Part shown: one piece after another, positions 17,728-25,416 of the stretch | Numbering within the stretch: the stretch's first letter is position 1 | Layout: each line of letters begins with the position of its first letter | Source: Fluctibacter halophilus | GTDB taxonomy: Bacteria > Pseudomonadota > Gammaproteobacteria > Enterobacterales > Alteromonadaceae | Length of the DNA stretch: 64,000 nucleotides | Direction of reading: 5' to 3' | NCBI RefSeq assembly: GCF_020687825.1 | Contig: NZ_JAJEWP010000001.1 | Span: forward strand, 745,888 to 809,887 | Program-made: the position numbers and the translations under genes | Notes under the pieces: generated by a model | Database searches by the model: none | What the model was told of the DNA's origin: nothing | The model's input: only the letters and a program-made list of their open reading frames with translations

Positions 17728-18585
17728 ATGAGCCAATCCAATCTACAGTCACGACTCTTTCAGTGTGCCGCCTACCTTGAGCAATACAGTGACCAAGCAA
17801 TAACCCTGACGGCGTTGGCGCGTCGGTTTGCCATCAGTCCCTATCACTTGCAACGTCAGTTTTCAGAGGTTTTTGGTCTGTCGCCCAAGCAGTTTCAACT
17901 GGCGGTGCGATTGAACCGGTTCAAGCAACATTTGAAGCAGGGTGAGGATGTTACCACTGCCATTTATGCAGCAGGGTTCAGCTCTTCCAGTCGGGTTTAT
18001 GAGCACATTGATGACAATATGGGAATGACGCCGGCAACCTACCAGCAAGGTGGCTCACAACAGAATATTCATTTTGCCGTGCGCCAGACCGTGCTGGGAA
18101 ATGTGATCATGGCCGCCACCGAACGGGGAGTATGTTATGTGCATTTTGGCGAGCACTATGGTGACTTGTTGTCCGCCCTGCATCAGGAGTTTCCGCAAGC
18201 CAGCCTTATCGCCAGTCCGCTGTCCAGTGAGCCCCTGTTAGATGGCTGGATTTCGGCACTCGATAGCCATTTGCGCAACAATACCCGACTACCCGACATC
18301 CCGCTCGATCTGCAGGGCACTGCGTTTCAGATCAGTGTGTGGCGATTCCTTGCGCGCCTTAAACCCGGGCAGACGTTATCTTACGGTGAACTCGCCCGTG
18401 CCATCGACAAACCTGGTGCCCATCGGGCAGTGGCCAATGCCTGCGCTGCTAATAAGCTGGCAGTATTGATCCCTTGCCACAGAGTGCTCAGAGGAGACGG
18501 TGCATTGGGTGGCTATCGATGGGGTGCATCCCGCAAACAACAACTGTTATCACAGGAAGGTCAGAGCATTGAGGTACTAGCGTAG
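17728..18585 (+). CDS. AraC-type regulator fused to O6-methylguanine-DNA methyltransferase (Ada-like, lacks N-terminal domain)
   Basis: A 285-aa protein with an AraC helix-turn-helix half (about residues 1-105; LARRFAISPYHLQRQFSEVFGLSPKQF and AAGFSSSSRVYEHIDDNMGMTP) and a C-terminal MGMT domain with IPCHRVLRGDGALGGYRWG. Cys250 is the alkyl-acceptor. MGMT repairs O6-alkylguanine by suicide transfer to this Cys. E. coli Ada has a further N-terminal zinc domain that senses methylphosphotriesters; that domain and its four cysteines are absent here. So DNA repair is retained but methylation-triggered activation is not obvious. The start is ATG 17728; the longer open frame upstream is not family-like. 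It overlaps the next convergent gene by nine bases. Confidence 0.88.
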   Translation: MSQSNLQSRLFQCAAYLEQYSDQAITLTALARRFAISPYHLQRQFSEVFGLSPKQFQLAVRLNRFKQHLKQGEDVTTAIYAAGFSSSSRVYEHIDDNMGMTPATYQQGGSQQNIHFAVRQTVLGNVIMAATERGVCYVHFGEHYGDLLSALHQEFPQASLIASPLSSEPLLDGWISALDSHLRNNTRLPDIPLDLQGTAFQISVWRFLARLKPGQTLSYGELARAIDKPGAHRAVANACAANKLAVLIPCHRVLRGDGALGGYRWGASRKQQLLSQEGQSIEVLA

Positions 18586-18795
18586 TTTACGCGCCAGCAG
18601 AATGCGGTCCAGCTTTACTGCTCCGCGACGCATGCTTGATTGTGACCGTTTGAGCCAGATACGGGCGTGGGGTATATCCAGACTCAGCAATACCAGTCCT
18701 GCGATGACCAGCAGCATGGAGCCGGGAACCACGAAAAACAGCACGCCACAGATGAGTAGCACTGCTCCCAGACTGATCCGAGCGGTTTTTTTCAT
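18577..18795 (-). CDS. Small PGPGW-type transmembrane protein
   Basis: A 72-residue membrane protein of the PGPGW (DUF, pfam09656-type) group. Two hydrophobic helices (about 8-26 and 28-46) are joined by FFVVPGSMLLVIAGLVLLSLDIPHARIWL, where the family has the P-G turn. The ATG at 18793-18795 is seven bases after AGGA; the upstream in-frame ATG at 18801 is only one base after it. The C-terminal tail is basic (RRGAVKLDRILLARKLR). Function unknown. Overlaps the Ada-like gene tail-to-tail. Confidence 0.75.
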   Translation of the reverse strand: MKKTARISLGAVLLICGVLFFVVPGSMLLVIAGLVLLSLDIPHARIWLKRSQSSMRRGAVKLDRILLARKLR

Positions 18796-18881
18796 TAGCA
18801 TATCCTGACAGTTTCCTGAACTCACTATAGTGAACCGCCGCCTCACAAGCCACTGTGCAGTTGTAACAGAATGCAACGCAC

Positions 18882-19349
18882 CTAAGGTGTGACCCGTTTG
18901 GACAGTGACCAGGATGCCAATCCGGTGCGGCCATCCCAAAACTGTACCGTTAACCACAACTTGTCTTTTGCGCCGATAATTTGAGGTGCCAGCGCATGAA
19001 CGTGCTGGCCGTATCGGGACCCGTGCAACATACCCTCGAAGCGTTGCTCCAACGTTGCAATGTCAAGGGGCTCTGGACCAATGTGCATAAAGCTCTGACG
19101 AAGGGGGGAGATGTCATTGGGGGTGAATGTCACCATAAAGTCTTTTACATACACGCCGTCATGCATGTAGGGCGCTTCGTTATCGAGGGGCATTGGGGTG
19201 ACCGTCAATTCTTCAATCGATTGTTGCGCCAGCGGGTCTGGAAATGTGGGGTTCAGTGACTGGTACAAATACCATAGCGGTAACACGAGTAGCACAGCAT
19301 TGCTGCGAAATAGCACGCGTTTGATTTTGTCGCGGTGTACAGGGTTCAT
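18882..19349 (-). CDS. Membrane-anchored protein of PepSY iron operon
   Basis: A 155-aa protein with an N-terminal membrane anchor (VLFRSNAVLLVLPLWYLYQSL, about residues 12-32) and a periplasmic domain. That domain has no family I recognise: PYMHDGVYVKDFMVTFTPNDISPLRQSFMHIGPEP, then a C-terminal LWLTVQFWDGRTGLASW. ATG 19347-19349 overlaps the PepSY gene stop by four bases, so the two are translated together. The operon is under the Fur box at 20546, which suggests a role in ferric-siderophore handling; that part is inference. Confidence 0.65.
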   Translation of the reverse strand: MNPVHRDKIKRVLFRSNAVLLVLPLWYLYQSLNPTFPDPLAQQSIEELTVTPMPLDNEAPYMHDGVYVKDFMVTFTPNDISPLRQSFMHIGPEPLDIATLEQRFEGMLHGSRYGQHVHALAPQIIGAKDKLWLTVQFWDGRTGLASWSLSKRVTP

Positions 19350-20515
19350 GAGACAACCTCCTTGCCGGCACGGTGATGTGACACCATTGTGGCATTTGTA
19401 CTGCGCCGATTGTGGACCACACGCTTGTACCACATCAAAAAGCCACTGAGCGACATGCCACTGAGGATTAATCCGAAGATAAACCAGATGGCCTTGGTCC
19501 ATAGTCCGCCGATGTACCCAAAATGCAGCGGATCTGCCAGATGCATCAGGGTTTGCAAGGGGGTCATGGTGTCTGGGGAGAATTGCTGGGTGATGTCGCC
19601 AGTCCACGGATCCATGGCCAGGTTATAGCTGTAATGATCAAACCAGATTGATCCGCCGTGTCCGGACAATTTGTAGGTATCCCGATGGTGTTCAGGCATC
19701 ATCACATAACTGGGTTGAAAATTGTCAAAACGCTGTTGCGCGGCTGACAGGGCATTGGCCAATGTGTACGATGGCTGGGGGGATTCGGTGGCGGTGGATT
19801 GTGGCAATACGCTGGCAGGTAGTAGCCTTGGGTAAGGCTCTATCTCGATATCCGAATGCCATAGCACTGCTTGCACCAGATACCACAGACCGGTCAGTCC
19901 CATCAGCAACATAAACCACAACGACCAAATTCCGCCGATCCGGTGAAGATCTGCAAGCGCCGTTCTACCCCCTTGTCTGAGCCGTAGTTTAGGGTTCAAG
20001 AAGCCGCGCCAGAAACGCTTGTACACCATCATTCCGGTGATCAGAGCGCCGAGTACGACAATCGATAAGCCGCTGACGAGGTAGTAACCAATGCTGAAAT
20101 TATGATGCCATGGAAACAACAGCCAACCATGCAACGAGCGCATGAAGGTAACGAACGTAGTGCCGTTGTTTACTTCCTGAATCTGCCCTGTGTACTGATT
20201 GACATAGGCCAGCGCATAGGGTTTGTCACTGTCGCTGAACATCACCACGTTAACGAGGTAGGGCTCAAGCACGGCAACGCCACTGATGTCGGCTTCGGGA
20301 TACTGGCGCTGCACCAGGGTGGCAATCTCATGCAGCGGTTTGGCGTCCTGCTGATGTGGGTTTTCGGCGCGGGCGTTTGGATTGGTCAGCCAGGTCAACT
20401 CATGACTGATCACAGCGATTGCGCCGGTCAGACAAACAAACATAAATACGGCCCAAATCGGCAAGGACAACCATCCGTGCAACTGAAACCACTGACGGTT
20501 GGAAAGGATACTCAT
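19346..20515 (-). CDS. PepSY-associated TM helix protein (FsqB/PiuB-like)
   Basis: A 389-aa inner-membrane protein with the PepSY-associated TM layout. The first helix pair is near LPIWAVFMFVCLTGAIAVI, a periplasmic domain follows, then LDLHRIGGIWSLWFMLLMGLTGLWYLV (FRHLHRI-like motif with His), and a last helix near IWFIFGLILSGMSLSGFLMWYKR. Homologues (PiuB, FsqB, FoxB) are Fur-regulated and are thought to reduce ferric-siderophore complexes in the periplasm. A consensus Fur box lies 31 bp upstream of the ATG. No TonB-dependent receptor is adjacent. Confidence 0.85.
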   Translation of the reverse strand: MSILSNRQWFQLHGWLSLPIWAVFMFVCLTGAIAVISHELTWLTNPNARAENPHQQDAKPLHEIATLVQRQYPEADISGVAVLEPYLVNVVMFSDSDKPYALAYVNQYTGQIQEVNNGTTFVTFMRSLHGWLLFPWHHNFSIGYYLVSGLSIVVLGALITGMMVYKRFWRGFLNPKLRLRQGGRTALADLHRIGGIWSLWFMLLMGLTGLWYLVQAVLWHSDIEIEPYPRLLPASVLPQSTATESPQPSYTLANALSAAQQRFDNFQPSYVMMPEHHRDTYKLSGHGGSIWFDHYSYNLAMDPWTGDITQQFSPDTMTPLQTLMHLADPLHFGYIGGLWTKAIWFIFGLILSGMSLSGFLMWYKRVVHNRRSTNATMVSHHRAGKEVVS

Positions 20516-20545
20516 GGTGTTACGGTCTACTTTTATGAATCTAAG

Positions 20546-20564
20546 TGATAATGGTTATCATTAC
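20546..20564. promoter_or_regulatory. Fur box
   Basis: TGATAATGGTTATCATTAC matches the 19-bp consensus GATAATGATWATCATTATC at most positions and is nearly a perfect dyad. It lies between the PepSY operon (minus) and a plus-strand promoter-like -10 (TACAAT, 20581). It would repress both directions in iron-replete cells. Confidence 0.85.
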
Positions 20565-20580
20565 ACATGTGAGAGGTGTG

Positions 20581-20586
20581 TACAAT
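20581..20586 (+). promoter_or_regulatory. -10 element downstream of Fur box
   Basis: TACAAT (20581-20586) points rightward, with the Fur box covering the -35 region. No strong -35 hexamer is apparent, which is common at activator- or Fur-controlled sites. Confidence 0.4.
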
Positions 20587-20592
20587 ACACGT

Positions 20593-20682
20593 CTGACATG
20601 GTTTTTCTCGGGGTTTACCCTCCGGCCTGGCTGAACGGAAGCTGAAGGGCAGTGATCTTCAGGGCGCAAGACTTGCGTTTTT
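20593..20682 (+). ncRNA. Candidate Fur-controlled small RNA
   Basis: The interval from the predicted start (about 20593) to a terminator-like element is about 90 nt, the size of RyhB-type RNAs. It contains a CTGAAG/CTTCAG hairpin (20642-20647 with 20657-20662, nine-base loop) and ends in CGCAA-GAC-TTGCG followed by TTTTT (20665-20682). It does not resemble RyhB or PrrF in primary sequence. It could instead be an attenuator in a long leader of the downstream lipoprotein. Confidence 0.35.
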
Positions 20683-20761
20683 AACCAGTAGGGAGGATAG
20701 TTTACTTACCCGCAATCAACGCTGCGGGTGAGATCCCGAAACGTGCATAAGGAGTGTGAAA

Positions 20762-21235
20762 ATGATCAAAAACGTTTTGTTTGCCGTCACCGTCGCTGTT
20801 GGCGTAAATGGCTGCGCGGTCATCAATGCTGATGACACTATCGCTGCTGATAGCATCGCGTTTGAAAACTTCAATAACCAAGATGATGCTTCCCCACAGC
20901 GGGTACAACTGATGTGTCATAACCAGATGCCCACCGAATGGAACCGGCCGCTGCAATTCGAGCAGGGGCAACATAAATTATGGGTCCAGGCTACGCTTCG
21001 CCAACGGGATGTGCCGGCAAGTGAGCGTGAAGCCTACGTGTTATTGGAGGCAGAGCTGGATGGTGGCAAACGTTACATGCTGAACAGGTCCATCGACGAT
21101 GACACCATCACGGTGTGGGTGCAGGAACGTGAGACCGGTAAGCAGGTCAGTAACGCGGTCTCTGCAACACTGGCGTTTCCAAGCGCTCATGAGCAGGGAT
21201 TAAAGTCACAGCGCTGTAAATCTGGCACCGTTTAA
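20762..21235 (+). CDS. Predicted lipoprotein, no known family
   Basis: A 157-aa exported protein. The N-terminus is a signal (MIKNVLFAVTVAVGVNGC) with a lipobox-like VNGC ending at Cys18. The mature part is mixed strand/polar (QFEQGQHKLWVQATLRQRDVPASEREAYVLLEAELDGGKRYMLNRSIDDDTITVWVQ) and has two further Cys. I do not recognise a domain. ATG 20762 is seven bases after AAGGAG; the GTG at 20756 is too close to that site. A terminator follows. Confidence 0.65.
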   Translation: MIKNVLFAVTVAVGVNGCAVINADDTIAADSIAFENFNNQDDASPQRVQLMCHNQMPTEWNRPLQFEQGQHKLWVQATLRQRDVPASEREAYVLLEAELDGGKRYMLNRSIDDDTITVWVQERETGKQVSNAVSATLAFPSAHEQGLKSQRCKSGTV

Positions 21236-21243
21236 GTCACGTA

Positions 21244-21289
21244 CAGTTGCACAATACTCAGCATGGCTGGGATGTGTGCAACTGCTTTT
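21244..21289 (+). terminator. Terminator after lipoprotein gene
   Basis: CAGTTGCACA and TGTGCAACTG form a ten-base stem around a 21-nt loop, followed by CTTTTTG. Confidence 0.75.
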
Positions 21290-21364
21290 TGTATTGCTTA
21301 GCCTTGTGGGTTGTTGGCGGACAGAAGTGTGATTTAATTCGGCCTGATATCGCTGTGACGTGAG

Positions 21365-21393
21365 TCGATTTGATCGCTGAGCTTCTGTATAAT
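21365..21393 (+). promoter_or_regulatory. Promoter of ydiJ
   Basis: TCGATT (21365-21370), a 17-bp spacer and a consensus TATAAT (21388-21393), about 30 bp before the ATG. Confidence 0.55.
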
Positions 21394-21424
21394 CCAGCGA
21401 TTATTTGCTTATCACGTTGTTTGC

Positions 21425-24400
21425 ATGTTACCAGCATTGGATCCGCACGCTGCTTTACATCAGCAGTACATCGCATTTCTTGACGCTCTGCAGGGGAGTG
21501 ATTTTGGCGGCGATATTGAACGGGGCTATGCCAGTCGCGTAGCTGTCGCCACCGATAATTCCATTTATCAGCAACTGCCTCAGGCAGTGGTGTTTCCTAC
21601 CGGTGTGGAAGACCTGGAAATCCTTGGCCAAGTCGCCACCGCTCATCCAACCGTGTGCTTCAGTGCGCGCGGGGGCGGTACGGGAACCAATGGCCAGTCA
21701 TTGACAGCCGGCATCGTGGTTGACATGTCCAGGCACATGAACCGGATCCTTGAAATCGATGCAGAAAACGGCTGGGTGCGTGTGCAGTGCGGTGTGGTTA
21801 AAGATCAACTGAATGATGCGTTGCGACCACACGGCTATTTTTTTGCTCCCGATTTGTCCACCAGTAATCGCGCAACCATTGGCGGAATGATCAACACCGA
21901 TGCCTCAGGGCAGGGTTCTTTGGTGTACGGCAAGACCAGCGATCATGTCCTTGAACTGACCAGCGTACTGGCGGATGGCACGCGCATCGATACCGCTCCG
22001 ATGGGGGTGGAAGATGCCCGCAGAGTGGTTGCCAAAGGCGGGCCTTTGGCCAGCATTCTGCAGCAGGCACTGGATACTTGTCTGGGCTATCGGGAACAGG
22101 TCCTGAAGGTGTTTCCGCGCTTAAACCGTTTTCTTACCGGTTATGATCTAGAACATGCCATCAGTGATGATCTCGCCACCGTTGATGTGAGTCGATTGAT
22201 CACCGGCTCTGAAGGCTCGCTGGCATTTGTGGCCGAAGCCAAACTGAACATTACCCCCATCCAGACCTACAAAGCATTGGTCAATGTTAAGTATGATTCC
22301 TTTGAGTCGGCGCTGCGCCACGCGCCTCACATGGTCGCTGCCAAAGCGACATCGGTTGAAACGGTAGACAGCAAAGTACTCAATCTGGCCAAGCAGGATA
22401 TTGTTTGGCACAGCGTCGCTGATTTGATCAAACCGGTTCCCGGCTGTGAGGTTGAAGGCCTCAATATGGTCGAATACAACAGTAATGATCAGGATGAAAT
22501 AAAGGCCAAAATTGCTGCACTTGAAACCGAGCTGAGCAGCGAAGAGGCCCGTAACAAGCACGGTGTCATCGGTTTTCAGGTCACGTTTGAAAAAGCGGAT
22601 ATTGGTAAAATTTATGCGATGCGGAAAAAGGCCGTGGGTCTGTTGGGTAAGGCCGACGGTTGGCAAAAGCCGATAGCATTTGCGGAAGACACGGCTGTGC
22701 CACCGGAAAATCTGGCCGACTTTATCATGGAGTTCCGTGCTCTATTGGATAAGCATGACCTTGCTTACGGCATGTTTGGCCACGTTGATGCTGGTGTGCT
22801 GCATGTGCGTCCTGCGCTGGACATGTGTGACCCCAAACAGGCTGAATTGATGGCAAGCCTGTCTGATCAGGTCGTATCGTTGGTGGCCAAGTACGGCGGT
22901 CTGATGTGGGGGGAGCACGGCAAAGGCTATCGCAGTGAATACGGTCCGGCGTTCTTTGGCCCTGAGCTATTTACCCAATTACGGGCTATCAAAGGGGCGT
23001 TTGACCCATTAAACCGTATGAACCCGGGCAAAATCTGTACTCCTCTGGACAGTGACGCCTCGCTCGTGCGTGTGACCGATCCGAAACGGGGTGACCACGA
23101 CCGGCAGATCCCGATTGAAGTGCGCAATGACTTTGCACCTGCATTGAGCTGCAATGGCAACGGATTATGTTTTAACTACGACACCTCGTCACCGATGTGC
23201 CCATCGAGCAAAATCACCGCCGACCGACGGCACAGTCCAAAAGGTCGCGCCAGTATGATGCGTGAATGGCTGCGCTTACTGGCCCAGCATAAGGTCGATG
23301 TGCACGCGCTTGAGGACGACCCAGAGACCCATAAACATGCCTGGTTTGCACGTTTGCGCAACACGTTGCGGCGCAATGAGGTGGTTGATTTTTCTCATGA
23401 GGTCAAAGAGGTTATGGACGGTTGCCTGGCCTGTAAAGCCTGTGCCACCCAATGTCCGGTCAACGTCGATGTGCCAACCTTTCGGGCACGCTTCCTCGCC
23501 CTGTATTACCAACGTTACCTGCGCCCGATGAAAGATCATCTGGTTGCCAACATTGAGCGTATGGCGCCGCTCCTGGCTGTTGCGCCCGCATTGGTCAACA
23601 GTATTCAGGGCTGGCGACCGGTCCGATACCTTATCCGTCAGTGGGTGGGTTACGTTGACCCGCCCCCATTGTCGGTGCCAACACTGAAAAAACGGTTGGC
23701 AGACAAACACAGTGATATTCAGTTAACACTGCCTCGTCTGCGTGCGTTGGATGAAGAGGCGCGTCAGAAGACGGTTTTGATCGTGCAGGATCCGTTCACC
23801 AGTTTCTACGAAGCTGAGCTGGTTGAGGATTGCGTCAGTCTGTTGCAAACCCTCGGCTATCGCCCCTGTGTATTGCCATTTCGACCGAATGGCAAGCCCC
23901 AGCACGTCAAGGGCTTTTTACAGCGTTTTGAGGCCACCGCGAAAGACAGTGCCGCATTTCTTAACGAGATTGCGGACCTTGGCTTGCCGATGATTGGTCT
24001 GGATGCCAGCTTGGTGCTGTGTTATCGGGATGAGTACACCAAAGCCCTGGGCGAGGAACGTGGGGATTTCAACGTGCAGTTGTTCCACGAATGGTTTGTC
24101 AATGAATCGGTCAGTGGTGCACTGAAGGGTGATACTGAGTACGCACTGTTTGGGCACTGTACGGAAAAAACCGCGCTACCGTCGATGGAAAAAGACTGGC
24201 AAACCATATTCGACCGTTTCGGCCTTAAACTGCAAAGCGTAGCCGTAGGGTGTTGCGGGATGGCCGGTACATACGGCCATGAGGCGGCAAACCTGTCGAA
24301 TTCTGTCGGGATCTATAAATTGAGTTGGCAACAGGCGTTGCAGCAATACAGTCCCTCACAGTGTCTGGCCACCGGTTTTTCATGCCGCAGCCAGGTCAAG

Positions 24401-24475
24401 CGCATTGAAGGGGCTAAACCACGGCACCCATTACAAGCATTATTAGCACATTTAACAGAGGAGCCTGCGCAATGA
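21425..24475 (+). CDS. ydiJ: FAD/Fe-S dehydrogenase YdiJ (D-2-hydroxyglutarate dehydrogenase type)
   Basis: A 1016-aa fusion close to E. coli YdiJ (1018 aa), which oxidises D-2-hydroxyglutarate. N-terminal FAD-binding PCMH domain (RGGGTGTNGQSL near residue 80; STSNRATIGGMINTDASGQGSL), an FAD-oxidase C-terminal domain, a ferredoxin-like region (CNGNGLCFNYDTSSPMCPSS, then CLACKACATQCPVNVDVP), and a C-terminal CCG domain (GCCGMAGTYGHE). Electrons probably pass to quinone or a carrier. Soluble; no signal. It ends within the start of the next gene (ATGA). Confidence 0.93.
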   Translation: MLPALDPHAALHQQYIAFLDALQGSDFGGDIERGYASRVAVATDNSIYQQLPQAVVFPTGVEDLEILGQVATAHPTVCFSARGGGTGTNGQSLTAGIVVDMSRHMNRILEIDAENGWVRVQCGVVKDQLNDALRPHGYFFAPDLSTSNRATIGGMINTDASGQGSLVYGKTSDHVLELTSVLADGTRIDTAPMGVEDARRVVAKGGPLASILQQALDTCLGYREQVLKVFPRLNRFLTGYDLEHAISDDLATVDVSRLITGSEGSLAFVAEAKLNITPIQTYKALVNVKYDSFESALRHAPHMVAAKATSVETVDSKVLNLAKQDIVWHSVADLIKPVPGCEVEGLNMVEYNSNDQDEIKAKIAALETELSSEEARNKHGVIGFQVTFEKADIGKIYAMRKKAVGLLGKADGWQKPIAFAEDTAVPPENLADFIMEFRALLDKHDLAYGMFGHVDAGVLHVRPALDMCDPKQAELMASLSDQVVSLVAKYGGLMWGEHGKGYRSEYGPAFFGPELFTQLRAIKGAFDPLNRMNPGKICTPLDSDASLVRVTDPKRGDHDRQIPIEVRNDFAPALSCNGNGLCFNYDTSSPMCPSSKITADRRHSPKGRASMMREWLRLLAQHKVDVHALEDDPETHKHAWFARLRNTLRRNEVVDFSHEVKEVMDGCLACKACATQCPVNVDVPTFRARFLALYYQRYLRPMKDHLVANIERMAPLLAVAPALVNSIQGWRPVRYLIRQWVGYVDPPPLSVPTLKKRLADKHSDIQLTLPRLRALDEEARQKTVLIVQDPFTSFYEAELVEDCVSLLQTLGYRPCVLPFRPNGKPQHVKGFLQRFEATAKDSAAFLNEIADLGLPMIGLDASLVLCYRDEYTKALGEERGDFNVQLFHEWFVNESVSGALKGDTEYALFGHCTEKTALPSMEKDWQTIFDRFGLKLQSVAVGCCGMAGTYGHEAANLSNSVGIYKLSWQQALQQYSPSQCLATGFSCRSQVKRIEGAKPRHPLQALLAHLTEEPAQ

Positions 24476-24900
24476 GCAGTGACCAACAAAACCCACAAAT
24501 GGATCAACAGCAACTGCAGGAATGGGTGCGGGCCCAGTTTCAGAAAGCGAATAAATTTCTGGCAGAAAACGGGGTTCTGTTTGACGCCGTGATCACTGAA
24601 GACAGCCGATACCTTGCACCGTACTTAGCGCTTTGGAAAATCAAAGCACAGGACAAATCCATGTACTGGGTTATGGCAGGTGATTTACCGACCGATTTTA
24701 TGGCCTACGGAAATGCCAGTACGGCCCGCGACGCTCTGCGGCATTTTTCCATGTCCTGGCAGGTAAAAGCGGAAAACATTCGTCGCACCGCGGCAGATGA
24801 TAAAACCCAGCTTGCATTTGCTCAGCTTCTTGAAGCGCGGGCTGAGAACTTGTACACAATGAGTCAGCAAGACAGTTTGTGGGAAAACAACGCTGGGTAA
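24472..24900 (+). CDS. DUF4826 family protein
   Basis: A 142-aa cytoplasmic protein, DUF4826. The conserved core EWVRAQFQKANKFLAENGVL..DSRYLAPYLALWKIKAQDKSMYWVMAGDLPTDFMAYGNASTARDALRHFSMSWQVKAENI is easy to see (shown in short pieces: DSRYLAPYLALWKIKA, GDLPTDFM, ALRHFSMSWQ). Function unknown. The ATG overlaps the ydiJ stop by four bases, so both are co-translated; a link to D-2-hydroxyglutarate metabolism is only suggested by position. Confidence 0.85.
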   Translation: MSSDQQNPQMDQQQLQEWVRAQFQKANKFLAENGVLFDAVITEDSRYLAPYLALWKIKAQDKSMYWVMAGDLPTDFMAYGNASTARDALRHFSMSWQVKAENIRRTAADDKTQLAFAQLLEARAENLYTMSQQDSLWENNAG

Positions 24901-24915
24901 TAGGAAAAGCCGCGA

Positions 24916-24947
24916 GGGCATGGCTGGCGGTTTTGCCAACCACGCCC
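24916..24947. terminator. Hairpin between convergent DUF4826 and GNAT genes
   Basis: Arms GGGC-TGG-TGGC and GCCA-CCA-GCCC pair with two mismatches around a GGTTTT loop. No T run follows. It touches the GNAT stop codon. Confidence 0.45.
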
Positions 24948-25405
24948 TAGTGGGTAAGATCCACACGGGGTAGTGTGAAAGAGTGCAGTGCGCAGGCCAT
25001 TCGTTGACGTGGAATGCCGGCGTCCATATAAACTGCTCCGACTGGTCGGAATCCTTGTTGTTGGTAATATTCAACACCTTCCAACTCACACTGAACACTT
25101 ACCTGCTGAATTTCCCGCGCGCGGGCAATGTCTAGCAGTGCATCAATGAGTACCTGGTAAACAGCGGGTTTACGATAGTTTGATTCAACGGCAATACGAC
25201 CGATTTCACCGTCTGGTGTGATACGTCCGGTTGCCACCTCATGACCGGACTCATCCAATAACAACACATGTGCAGCCCGGCTGTCACGGTTGTCGAACTC
25301 GCATTCACGCGGAATGCGCCACTCGTAAACAAATACCTTTTCTCTCAGTTTGCTGAGTTTGTGTTTTGCTTTCCCCCAGTCGACGTTTTCAACTGTAAAC
25401 GTCAT
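24947..25405 (-). CDS. GNAT family N-acetyltransferase
   Basis: A 152-aa acetyltransferase-fold protein. Visible GNAT elements are VFVYEWRIPRECEFDNRDSRAAHVLLLDESGHEVATGRITPDGEIGRIAVESNYRKPAVYQVLIDALLDIARAREIQQVSV (split: VFVYEWRIPRECEFD, GRITPDGEIGRIAVES) with the acetyl-CoA-binding R-K-P/A loop near residues 95-105, and GVEYYQQQGFRPVGAVYMDAGIPRQRM at the end. It resembles ElaA-type members. Substrate unknown. ATG 25403-25405 has AAGGAG six bases upstream. It starts eleven bases after the roxA stop and is likely the last gene of that operon. Confidence 0.82.
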   Translation of the reverse strand: MTFTVENVDWGKAKHKLSKLREKVFVYEWRIPRECEFDNRDSRAAHVLLLDESGHEVATGRITPDGEIGRIAVESNYRKPAVYQVLIDALLDIARAREIQQVSVQCELEGVEYYQQQGFRPVGAVYMDAGIPRQRMACALHSFTLPRVDLTH

Positions 25406-25416
25406 CAGGGTCTCCT

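Noticed and set aside
20590-20690. GEMM (c-di-GMP) or other known riboswitch
   Set aside because: A few short pieces (CGGGGTTTACC, CCTCCGGCC) look like GEMM parts, but their order is wrong and the core helices do not form.
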